Below are positions 56,605-64,000 of a stretch of 64,000 bases of DNA, piece after piece; position 1 is the stretch's first letter; each line of letters starts with the position of its first letter. A model generated the notes under the pieces. The model saw only the letters and a list, made by a program, of their open reading frames with translations. It was not told the DNA's origin and searched no databases. Origin of the DNA: Lachnospira multipara ATCC 19207 (GTDB lineage Bacteria > Bacillota > Clostridia > Lachnospirales > Lachnospiraceae); assembly GCF_000424105.1 (NCBI RefSeq), contig NZ_AUJG01000009.1:31541-95540 (forward strand), in the 5' to 3' direction. The position numbers were made by a program, and so were the translations under genes.

Positions 56605-57402
56605 ATGAAGAAAATTTATAAAGCACACTTAATTGAACAATCTAACAATAAAGAGAAATATTTTGTAGATATGCAATATGGAGAGAAATTCATTAAGGGT
56701 TTAAGTGAGTGTTTAGATATAAAAGTGAAAAATGAATTAAGTATTGTTAGTGAAGTATCAAATGTACAAGAAAAAATAGAAAAACATGAAAATGAAATGT
56801 ATATAAAAGTACCGATTGATATTATTAATGATGATTGTCCTGGTATTAGTTTAAAGGGATATATTGATGAGTGTGTAACTAAGAACAAGTTTAAAATATT
56901 TGAAAATATAAAAAATGAATTAAAGACGGTTGGCATTGAAGTAATTAATAGGGATATAAAGTTTGAATCTGATAATGCTTATTTAGAATGGCTAGGCTCT
57001 AATGGATATAAAACTTTATGGGGATGTAAATATGAATTTGATTCATCGGATTATATGCATGAAAAAGAGTTTGCATTAAAGTTAGAGGATTTTGAAAGAA
57101 AATTCGTTTTTGGAATAAGTGATGGTTTAGTTATAAAGAGCAATGCCTTAAGTGTAAAAGTTGACAATTTTAAAGTTACTCTTGTGCCAGCTGATGTTGA
57201 TAAAGATGGCTTTGATTATAAAAAAGTTAGTGATGATAAATATATGTATGAATCTAAAACAGGGATTAGATTGGAGTATTCAAAAGACGAGTTACGCCAG
57301 TATGTAGCATATATGCATAAAAAAGCAATAATTAAATATGATATAGAAATATGTTATTCAGGTAAGAAAGATGATGTTGTTATAATTACGAGAAAAAATT
57401 AG
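56605..57402 (+). CDS. Unknown protein
   Basis: 265 residues, soluble, mixed alpha/beta, 18 bases after the preceding gene. No family is recognised; a segment NAYLEWLGSNGYKTLWGCKYEF near 120-140 is notable for Trp and aromatic residues. No clear ribosome site. Same very AT-rich codon use as its neighbours, so probably part of one acquired operon. Confidence 0.6.
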   Translation: MKKIYKAHLIEQSNNKEKYFVDMQYGEKFIKGLSECLDIKVKNELSIVSEVSNVQEKIEKHENEMYIKVPIDIINDDCPGISLKGYIDECVTKNKFKIFENIKNELKTVGIEVINRDIKFESDNAYLEWLGSNGYKTLWGCKYEFDSSDYMHEKEFALKLEDFERKFVFGISDGLVIKSNALSVKVDNFKVTLVPADVDKDGFDYKKVSDDKYMYESKTGIRLEYSKDELRQYVAYMHKKAIIKYDIEICYSGKKDDVVIITRKN

Positions 57403-57513
57403 CTGTTATTTGTTAGAAAAAGGATACAATAATATTTTTTGTGAAAAAATATTGCATGAAAAATAAAGAGTGATATAATGAAATTGATATATACTCAAAA
57501 GGAGGTTTATACA

Positions 57514-58788
57514 ATGATTATTGAGATAAGAGCAAAGAATTGTTTTGTTTTTGCCGATGAGATATCTTTTTCAATGAAGGCAGATATGAGAAATAAGAAG
57601 TTTGCATCTAATGTTCATAGAGAGAATAATTTTAATGTCCTTAAAACAGCTGGAGTATATGGTCCTAATAATGTCGGAAAGACATGCCTTATTAAATGTA
57701 TAAGAGCTATAAAGAGTGTTTTATTGAATGAGAAGAATGATTTGATGCCTTGCATTTTTACGAAAGATGATGTGTGTTATTTAGGAGTAACGTTTTTGGA
57801 AGGCGGAAAAAAGTATTCATATGATTTTAATTATAATGCGAAAACTAATGAATATATATATGAATCGTTTTCTGAAATAAAAAAAGATGAGCATGGTAAT
57901 GAGAAGACAGTGATTATGCTAAAAAGAGATACAGTACAACAGGAATATTATTGTACTAATGAATCGGTTCAAAATATGATGGCTATGATTTCTAAAAATA
58001 ATTTGTTTTTACATTTAGTTGATGTTACTCAATTTGATTGCTTGAGTAACATGAAAGATATATTAGTTGGATTTGCCAAAAAAATTGACATTGTTAATAT
58101 GAATAATATTCCAATGGAACATACTATTGAATTAATGAAAAATGAAAATAATTTGCAGCAAAAAATAGTCGAATTCATAAAAAATGCAGATTTGTATATG
58201 GATAACTTTGAATATGTTGAAAGAGAAAATATTCAATTAAAATCAAATGATAAAGAACGACCAGAGGAAAAAGCGTTAGATATTCCTGAAAAGATTATGG
58301 ATCAAATTAGATTAGTGTCAACATATAAGGGTGTTCAAGTACCAAGTATGTTATTTGATTCAACTGGAACAAAAAAAATAGCAGCAATTGCAAGTTATGT
58401 AATAGAAGCATTAGAAAAAGGAAGAATACTAGTTGTTGATGAATTAGATAGTAGTATTCATTTTAAATTAACTAGAGCTATAGTTACATTATTTAATAAT
58501 GAACTTAATACCAATGCTCAGATGATATTTACTGTACATGATATCAATTTAATGGATTGTAAAAAATTATTTAGAAAAGAACAGATATGGTTTATTCATA
58601 AGGATGAAGATGGAGTATATGTATATTCACTCGCTGATTTTACAGCTCAAATGGGTGTTCGTGATACAACGGATGTTATGGAAAAATATAGGAAGGGAAC
58701 CCTTGGTGCACTTCCAGATCCAGAGTTAATTAAGTCGCTTTTAAGTATTAAGAGCAATGTAAATAATAACAAAGCATTGGACGGATGA
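57514..58788 (+). CDS. AAA_15/OLD-like ATPase (first)
   Basis: 424 residues. IEIRAKNCFVFADEISFSM start typical of AAA_15/RloA-like ATPases, Walker A GPNNVGKT near 45, Walker B ILVVDELDSSIH near 308, then FTVHDINLMD. The ATG at 57514 follows AAAGGAGG. Such ATPases pair with a nuclease or toxin subunit in phage defence systems (RloAB, PARIS, AbiEii-like). After it comes a remnant of a second gene (58763-59059), so the system may have lost its effector. Confidence 0.85.
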   Translation: MIIEIRAKNCFVFADEISFSMKADMRNKKFASNVHRENNFNVLKTAGVYGPNNVGKTCLIKCIRAIKSVLLNEKNDLMPCIFTKDDVCYLGVTFLEGGKKYSYDFNYNAKTNEYIYESFSEIKKDEHGNEKTVIMLKRDTVQQEYYCTNESVQNMMAMISKNNLFLHLVDVTQFDCLSNMKDILVGFAKKIDIVNMNNIPMEHTIELMKNENNLQQKIVEFIKNADLYMDNFEYVERENIQLKSNDKERPEEKALDIPEKIMDQIRLVSTYKGVQVPSMLFDSTGTKKIAAIASYVIEALEKGRILVVDELDSSIHFKLTRAIVTLFNNELNTNAQMIFTVHDINLMDCKKLFRKEQIWFIHKDEDGVYVYSLADFTAQMGVRDTTDVMEKYRKGTLGALPDPELIKSLLSIKSNVNNNKALDG

Positions 58789-59059
58789 AATTATTAAGTC
58801 GCCGTCAAAATCAGTTAATGCATCATTAATCGAAAAATATACAGGTGTAGAAAAGTATAAAGGTAAAGCTGAACAGATAGATGCTGTAATGGAGCACATT
58901 ACAGCAGAAAACTACAATGATATGCGTGATCGTGTACATAATACTGAAAAAAATGATTCAGTTGTCGGAAGTACTAATTTTGGAATATTTATGGATTATT
59001 TTGAAAGTAAAGATGCTGGATGGATTGATGTTATTAACAAAGAATTGGAGGAGTGTTAA
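58763..59059 (+). pseudogene. Remnant of a gene after the first AAA_15 ATPase
   Basis: An open frame overlapping the ATPase end, starting without an ATG, encodes about 95 residues (for example KYTGVEKYKGKAEQ and GIFMDYFESKDAGWIDVI) and ends at TAA 59057. It looks like the C-terminal part of a protein whose beginning is lost. I do not recognise the family. Its position after the ATPase suggests the former partner. The following 59060-59274 shows no gene. Confidence 0.5.
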
Positions 59060-59145
59060 AGTATAAAAATCTGATATATTAATTGGATACTTCAATATAA
59101 TCATGACTCAAAACTAATAATTTATCAATTTCAAATAAGTGAATA

Positions 59146-59160
59146 GTAGAATTGATACTG
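59146..59160 (+). repeat. 15-bp direct repeat, left copy
   Basis: GTAGAATTGATACTG here and at 60121-60135 flank the truncated RecG-like gene. The repeats are 975 bases apart and could mark the ends of an inserted or rearranged segment. Confidence 0.6.
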
Positions 59161-59274
59161 TCTACCTGTTCATATGATTCTGATGTGAGATTTACAGTAA
59201 GTGCTGTGAGGGTAGATGAGCAAGGGTGGAGCCCTTGAAAAATACGAATATCTTGACATTTTAGACTGTCCAGT

Positions 59275-60114
59275 TTGAATAAACATAAATTTGATCTTGT
59301 ATCAGGGTCACATTTAAATAATGCTGGAAACGTATTGTTTGGCAAGAAAAACCCTGTGATGTTGAAAGCTGCTATATTTGCTACGGATGAGAAGCTAACT
59401 TTTCTAGATATGCAGATATTTGAAGATAATATTATTAACCTTTTAGATATTGCAGAGCAGTATATTTTTAAAAATATACATTGGGCAAATGAAATAATAG
59501 GTATGGAGCGTACAGAGATTCCGGAAATACCTGTTGCAGTTATCAGAGAAGCGCTAGCAAACAGTTTTGCACATTCTATTTATAATGGTTCAACATATCA
59601 TGAAATATGCATATATCCGAGTAAAGTTACTATATATAGCCCAGGTACATATGCAAGTTCTCATAAACCGGAAGAGTATATTAAGAAGAATCTGCAATCT
59701 TCTATACGTAATGAAAAGATAGCCAAAATGTTATTTTTAAGCAAGTCTATAGAGCAGTTTGGAAGCGGATTTAAACGTATAAATAGTCTGTGTAAAGATG
59801 CTAAAATCAAGTTTAGTTATGAGATTGATGAAGCAGGGTTTACTTTTATAATTCATAGAAAAAAAGCTGGTGAAATATCATCGAATAAAACAAATGTCAC
59901 TGTAAATGTCCCGGAAAATGTCACTCTAAACAAAATGGAAAAGCTAGTATATCAGTTATTATCTTCTAATCCACAATATACTAGAGAAGAACTTGCTGAA
60001 AAGACTTCCAAGACAGTAAGAACTATCCAAAGAACATTGAATTCGTTACGTGACAAAGGATATATAACAAGAATTGGAAGTGACAAAACTGGAAGATGGG
60101 AAATTCTAAAATAA
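59275..60114 (+). pseudogene. RecG-like/AlbA_2-type regulator, N-terminally truncated
   Basis: About 279 residues in frame from a TTG with no ribosome site or ATG. The match to the AlbA_2 (Schlafen-like) plus RecG-like ATPase C-terminal family starts in the middle: NNAGNVLFGKKNP, then IPVAVIREALANSFAHSIYN, KVTIYSPGTYASS, and FGSGFKRINSLCKDA. A C-terminal winged helix follows (YTREELAEKTSKTVRTIQRTL). The AlbA_2 domain of about 170 residues is missing upstream. It is probably inactive, or a shortened DNA-binding form. Confidence 0.75.
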
Positions 60115-60120
60115 CTATAA

Positions 60121-60135
60121 GTAGAATTGATACTG
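60121..60135 (+). repeat. 15-bp direct repeat, right copy
   Basis: GTAGAATTGATACTG, identical to 59146-59160, seven bases after the stop of the truncated regulator. Confidence 0.6.
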
Positions 60136-60144
60136 AAATAGGGT

Positions 60145-60175
60145 GGAGCTAAGCGTGTGCTTAGCTCCTTTTTTT
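60145..60175 (+). terminator. Terminator after the truncated regulator
   Basis: GGAGCTAAG pairs with CTTAGCTCC and is followed by seven T. Confidence 0.93.
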
Positions 60176-60300
60176 AAGGATTGAAAGAATTATCGAAATC
60201 GTTATATTTGCAAAAAAATTACAAAATTCAGCTTTTTATACTTGAAAATTGATAATTATAATTTATAATTAAGATAAAAGATACAATAGGAGGTAATATT

Positions 60301-61620
60301 ATGTTATTACAGTTTACTGTAAAAAACTTTAAATCCTTTAGAGATGAAGCAGTATTATCACTAGAAGCATCTAATGACAAAGAACATGATAATAATATTA
60401 TTGATGATGGAAAAGATAGGGTGTTAAAAACTGTATCAATTTTTGGCGCTAATGCAGCAGGTAAAACTAGTTTATTTAATGCGTTAACAGCTGCGATTCT
60501 TACAATTAAAACATCTAATACTAGACAGTTAGGTGAACCTATAGTTTTTATAGAGCCCTATGCTTTTAGACCTAATGCATATGATGAACCAACAGAATTT
60601 GAATTTGTATTTAAAGTTGATGGTAAAAAGTATGTTTATGGTTTTTCAGCAACCGTTAAGAAAATTATAACTGAGTATTTGTATGTATATAATACAGCTA
60701 GAGCAACAACAATTTTTGAAAGGGACGAAACAGATTCTGAGGTCTATAAATTTACAGTGCCTAAGATTAAGACAGAGTTAAATCCTTTAGTAGACAGAAA
60801 TACAGAGAATAAGTTGTTTTTAGCAACAGCTACAGCATGGAATAGTGAATCTACTAGACAAGCAGCTATGTGGTTATTGAATATGATTAATACATATGAC
60901 ACAAAATATGAGAATATTCTTCCACTTACAGCTGCTATGTTTGAAAATGATGTAGATAATTCCATGAAACGTTTTACTAATAATATTCTAAGAGAGGCAG
61001 ATATTAATATCGCTGATTTTAAATATGAGAGTAAAGATGTTCCTGTAACTAGTACTGATGGCAATAATCATTTAATTCCAATATTTCAAGATGATGTGTC
61101 TAGACTATCTCATAATGAATTTAAAATTAATGTTATACCTAGACAAATTCATAAATATAAAATTGATGCTATGCATAATGTTAAAGATGAAAAAGGAAAC
61201 GATAACTTGTATTATTTACCAATAGATAAGGAATCAAGAGGAACACAAAGTCTCTTTTTTATGAGTCCAATTTTAAAAAGAGCATTTGAATCAGGAGAAA
61301 CAGTTTGTATTGATGAATTTGATTCAAGTTTACATCCTTTATTAGTTGATTATTTGGTAGGCTTGTTCAACAATAAAGAAATTAATAAAAAAGATGCACA
61401 GTTAATAGTATCGTCACATACAATGTCACTTCTTAATTTGAAGTTGCTTAGAAGAGATCAGATATATTTTGTAGAGAAAAACCAGAAAAATGCTTGCTCT
61501 GAATTATTCTCATTAGATGAATTTTCACCTAGAAAAAGTGAAGATATTAGAAAGGCGTATTTGCAGGGAAGGTATGGTTCGATTCCAGATATTATGGAAG
61601 GAGCTAATTTATGGGATTAA
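60301..61620 (+). CDS. RloA-like AAA_15 ATPase (second)
   Basis: 439 residues. LLQFTVKNFKSFRDEAVLSL start, Walker A GANAAGKTS near 49, Walker B VCIDEFDSSLHPLL near 333, then VSSHTMSLLNL. Closely related in layout to the ATPase at 57514. AGGAGGTAATATT precedes the ATG. The expected partner RloB follows with overlapping start but is broken. Pairs of this kind act in abortive phage defence. Confidence 0.88.
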   Translation: MLLQFTVKNFKSFRDEAVLSLEASNDKEHDNNIIDDGKDRVLKTVSIFGANAAGKTSLFNALTAAILTIKTSNTRQLGEPIVFIEPYAFRPNAYDEPTEFEFVFKVDGKKYVYGFSATVKKIITEYLYVYNTARATTIFERDETDSEVYKFTVPKIKTELNPLVDRNTENKLFLATATAWNSESTRQAAMWLLNMINTYDTKYENILPLTAAMFENDVDNSMKRFTNNILREADINIADFKYESKDVPVTSTDGNNHLIPIFQDDVSRLSHNEFKINVIPRQIHKYKIDAMHNVKDEKGNDNLYYLPIDKESRGTQSLFFMSPILKRAFESGETVCIDEFDSSLHPLLVDYLVGLFNNKEINKKDAQLIVSSHTMSLLNLKLLRRDQIYFVEKNQKNACSELFSLDEFSPRKSEDIRKAYLQGRYGSIPDIMEGANLWD

Positions 61621-61990
61621 AAAAACAAGTAAAAATAGCCAAATAAAAACTGCAGAAAAGAAGGCTAAAGAGAGTAAGTATAATATAAAGCTTATAACTA
61701 CAGGACCTTGTATTGAATTATGGTTTTTATTACATTTTAAATATACAACTAAGAGTTACAATTCTAACGATGATGTAATAAAAGATTTAAAGGAATATAT
61801 AAATGATTATAAAAAATCATCAGATAATATATATGAGTTATTAGAAGATAAATTAGATTTTGCAATTAAAAATGCAAAAAAACTAGAAAAACATAATCTG
61901 GAGGATGGAAAAAAAACACATACCGTAGAGTTCAGCCCTAGTTCAGAAGTTTATAAGATTTTTGATGATTTAAATAAGAAGGATAACTAG
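61611..61990 (+). pseudogene. rloB-like gene, frameshifted with an internal deletion
   Basis: The ATG at 61611, after GAAGGAG and inside the end of the ATPase gene, is where RloB should start, but this frame stops after 11 codons, beyond a run of seven A. The RloB C-terminal part continues in another frame to 61990, with TTGPCIELWFLLHFKY (compare SNPCFELWLLLHF in intact RloB). About 100 residues of the TOPRIM-like N-terminal part are missing. The system is therefore probably inactive. Confidence 0.7.
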
Positions 61991-62010
61991 AAATAAAGGG
62001 GTGGCATCGA

Positions 62011-62412
62011 ATGATTTATAAAAATATTACATTTAAAGCAGATCCATTTTCATACGATTTGATGTTTGATGATAGAATAACTCTCGTCGGTGGAGATAAT
62101 GGCACAGGTAAAACTGTTCTGTATGAGATTTTAGAAGACTTAAGATTAACCGATGAATATAAAGCAATTAAATTGTTTAATTACAAATCAGATAATCTTT
62201 TAGAGGCAGTTAAACAGTGTAGGGATAATTTTATTGTGATTGATAATGCAGATATTTTGATTGATGATGATATCAGGAGATTCATCAATTTTGAGTTTTC
62301 CAATCAGTATATGCTTTTCTTAAGAAATTGTGATGGGCTCAATGTATCGGATAAGAGCTTTAAGGTGTTAAAACTTGAAGATAATAGGATAACACTGGAA
62401 GAGGAGTTGTGA
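62011..62412 (+). CDS. Small P-loop protein
   Basis: 133 residues. Walker A GGDNGTGKT near 27 and a hydrophobic strand with FIVIDNADIL (Walker B-like) near 74. It resembles a minimal ABC/AAA ATPase head without a signature motif. Strong AAAGGGGTGG-type site. Not further recognised; it may handle phage or conjugative functions in this region. Confidence 0.65.
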   Translation: MIYKNITFKADPFSYDLMFDDRITLVGGDNGTGKTVLYEILEDLRLTDEYKAIKLFNYKSDNLLEAVKQCRDNFIVIDNADILIDDDIRRFINFEFSNQYMLFLRNCDGLNVSDKSFKVLKLEDNRITLEEEL

Positions 62413-62418
62413 TATGAA

Positions 62419-62532
62419 ATGGCAAAAAATGAACATGTTAGTACGCTGGTGTTGGAGAAAATCTGCAGAGTACTTGATTGTAATATAGAGGATGTCTGTG
62501 AATTTGTTATTGAGCAGGAGGGGAAGAGTTAA
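62419..62532 (+). pseudogene. C-terminal half of an XRE/YozG-type regulator
   Basis: 37 residues from ATG 62419: MAKNEHVSTLVLEKICRVLD then CNIEDVCEFVIEQEGKS. This equals the second half of small Cro/C1-type regulators, from the recognition helix on. The in-frame stop just upstream shows that the first half is lost. It may be a remnant of a helix-turn-helix gene linked to the mobile region. Confidence 0.65.
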
Positions 62533-62534
62533 AA

Positions 62535-63083
62535 ATGAGATTTGGGCCTAAGGAGATAATAGATAAAAATGGTCGAAAGGTAATTCTTAGAAATGCTGAA
62601 GTTGAGGATGCCAAAGCTCTTATAGATTACCTAAAAGTTACGACAGGAGAAACACCTTTTTTGATACGAGAACCTGACGAGGTGACATTATCTTTGGAGC
62701 AGGAACAAAATTTTATTAAAGATAAAATAGATGCAACTAAAGAATTGATGCTGATTGCTACAATAGATGGTAAGCATGTAGGCAATTGTTCACTGATGAC
62801 TATCGCACCATATAAGCGGTATGCACACAGGTGTGATGTGGCAATAGCATTGTACCAAGAATATTGTGGATGTGGCATAGGAAAAATCATGTTGCAGACA
62901 GTGTTAAAGGTTGCAAAGAATGTCGGATATGAACAGGCTGAACTTGAAGTTATTTCAGATAATTATAAAGCAATTTCTCTTTATAAAGAACTGGGGTTTG
63001 AGAAGTGTGGACATTTTCCGAATAACATGAAATATGCGGATGGTAAATATGCGGATGCGGACTGGATGATGAAGAAATTATAA
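62535..63083 (+). CDS. GNAT N-acetyltransferase
   Basis: 182 residues, one GNAT domain. DGRKVILRNAEVEDA-like start, CoA-binding region YQEYCGCGIGKIMLQTVLKVAK near 112-133 and YKAISLYKELGFEKCG near 148-163. The substrate is not identifiable. Behind GGAGGGG. Confidence 0.9.
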   Translation: MRFGPKEIIDKNGRKVILRNAEVEDAKALIDYLKVTTGETPFLIREPDEVTLSLEQEQNFIKDKIDATKELMLIATIDGKHVGNCSLMTIAPYKRYAHRCDVAIALYQEYCGCGIGKIMLQTVLKVAKNVGYEQAELEVISDNYKAISLYKELGFEKCGHFPNNMKYADGKYADADWMMKKL

Positions 63084-63136
63084 TGAAAACGATTTGCAGA
63101 GTTTATTTCAAAAAAAATAATGAATTGAGGAACTAG

Positions 63137-63640
63137 ATGGACAGAAAAAAGATTATTATTATAGGTTGCCCCGGGAGTGGGAAAAGCACATTTGCAAGAA
63201 GACTTCATGATGTAACGGGATTACCAATATACCACTTAGATAATTTATTCTGGAAAGCAGATAGAACTCACATATCCAGAGATGAATTTGATGCGCGTTT
63301 GAACGAGTACATGCAAGGAGATTGTTGGATTATTGATGGGAACTATTCGAGAACTTATGAGATGAGAATCGCGGCATGTGACACTGTCATATTCTTAGAC
63401 TATGGGGAAGAAGTATGCATGCAAGGAATCACTAATCGGGTAGGAAAAGTTCGTGAAGATATGCCATGGATAGAAGATGAGTTGGATCCTGAATTAGTAG
63501 AAATGGTGCAACAGTACGAAACACAGAATAAACCCGTACTGCAAGATCTTTTCCGAAAGTATCCGGAGAAAGAAGTAATAACCTTCTACAACCGTGATGA
63601 AGCAATGAAATGGCTGGTTAGTGAATATAACAAGCGATAA
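63137..63640 (+). CDS. Adenylate kinase-like P-loop protein (topology modulation family)
   Basis: 167 residues. Walker A GCPGSGKST near 10-18, YHLDNLFWKAD near 32-42, WIIDGNYSRTYEMRI near 68, and NRVGK, as in the FlaR/DNA-topology modulation proteins, small nucleoside-kinase-like proteins of unknown substrate. Confidence 0.88.
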   Translation: MDRKKIIIIGCPGSGKSTFARRLHDVTGLPIYHLDNLFWKADRTHISRDEFDARLNEYMQGDCWIIDGNYSRTYEMRIAACDTVIFLDYGEEVCMQGITNRVGKVREDMPWIEDELDPELVEMVQQYETQNKPVLQDLFRKYPEKEVITFYNRDEAMKWLVSEYNKR

Positions 63641-63739
63641 AATTTGCAAACTCACATTGACATTATATAGATACATTTGCTATCATATCCAAGATATATA
63701 TCAAATGCATCGATGCGAAACTTTCACAAGGAGTAGGCG

Positions 63740-64000
63740 ATGAAGAAAGACAGCAAAGAAGTACCAAAGAGAATTTCAGTGGATGAGCACATCAAGCTTA
63801 ATCCGAAGTCAATTTATAGGGACAATCGATCCCGATTATTCACAGCGATTTTTAGAGAAAAAGAAGATATGTTAAGCCTTTATAATGCGATTAATGGTAC
63901 CAGTTACGATAATCCGGATGATGTAATTGTTACAGAGCTAGAAGATGCTATTTATTTAGGTCTAAAGGGAGACTTATCATTTATTGTTGATTTCAGGTTG
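63740..64000 (+). CDS. Rpn/PD-(D/E)XK nuclease family protein, partial
   Basis: 87 codons to the window edge. SIYRDNRSRLFTAIFREKEDM followed by LYNAINGTSYDNPDDV is typical of the Rpn family (recombination-promoting nuclease/putative transposase), abundant in Lachnospiraceae. The catalytic PD-(D/E)XK part starts at the edge (FIVDFRL) and continues outside. AAGGAG precedes the ATG. Confidence 0.82.
   Translation, partial: MKKDSKEVPKRISVDEHIKLNPKSIYRDNRSRLFTAIFREKEDMLSLYNAINGTSYDNPDDVIVTELEDAIYLGLKGDLSFIVDFRL

Overview
The window looks like the replication-origin region of a large extrachromosomal replicon (chromid or megaplasmid) of an anaerobic, low-GC, plant-fibre-degrading Lachnospiraceae, most like Butyrivibrio or Pseudobutyrivibrio. 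The evidence is AT-rich DNA with strong AGGAGG ribosome sites, a membrane-bound Ech hydrogenase, a cell-surface pectate lyase/pectinesterase, a xylose isomerase, a DUF4317 protein and an ACGX-type radical-SAM peptide pair. The genus is an inference from gene content; no rRNA gene is present.

Layout. 0-3.3 kb: a T-box leader running off the left edge, then a sugar-binding lipoprotein and a chemoreceptor in one operon. 3.4-14.1 kb: hypE, hypD, hypC, hypF and echFEDCBA on the minus strand with hypA divergent; hypB is absent here. 14.2-24.5 kb: the replication and partition block, with a degenerate tyrosine recombinase, two putative replication proteins, two different iteron arrays, five DnaA boxes, parA and parB, six copies of a 15-bp palindrome beside parA, and one perfect canonical chromosomal-type parS. 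A GC-richer glycosyltransferase sits inside this block and looks imported.

24.7-38 kb: acyl-ACP thioesterase, a small helical protein, a candidate three-hairpin small RNA, an HxlR regulator, a 47-residue Cys-rich peptide with four ACGx motifs followed by its radical SAM/SPASM enzyme, two flavin or nicotinamide oxidoreductases, an iron-siderophore ABC importer, a GNAT-MsrA fusion and a DUF4317 protein. 38-55 kb: long structured noncoding DNA, a 1961-residue pectin-degrading surface protein followed by a rhomboid protease, a DMT transporter, a GGDEF/EAL protein, a CobW GTPase, xylA, and two tandem paralogous surface proteins whose leaders share a base-paired RNA structure.

55-64 kb: a very AT-rich accessory island with a membrane protein, unknown proteins, two AAA_15 ATPases (one followed by a broken rloB), an N-terminally truncated RecG-like regulator between 15-bp direct repeats, half of an XRE regulator, small P-loop proteins and the start of an Rpn/PD-(D/E)XK protein. 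It reads as a decaying defence or mobile-element region.

Together the genes fit a rumen or gut fermenter that binds and cleaves pectin at its surface, takes in sugars, and couples ferredoxin oxidation to H2 production and ion pumping by Ech. The least explained parts are the two-iteron, two-centromere origin, the leader RNA of the paired surface proteins, and the peptide system.
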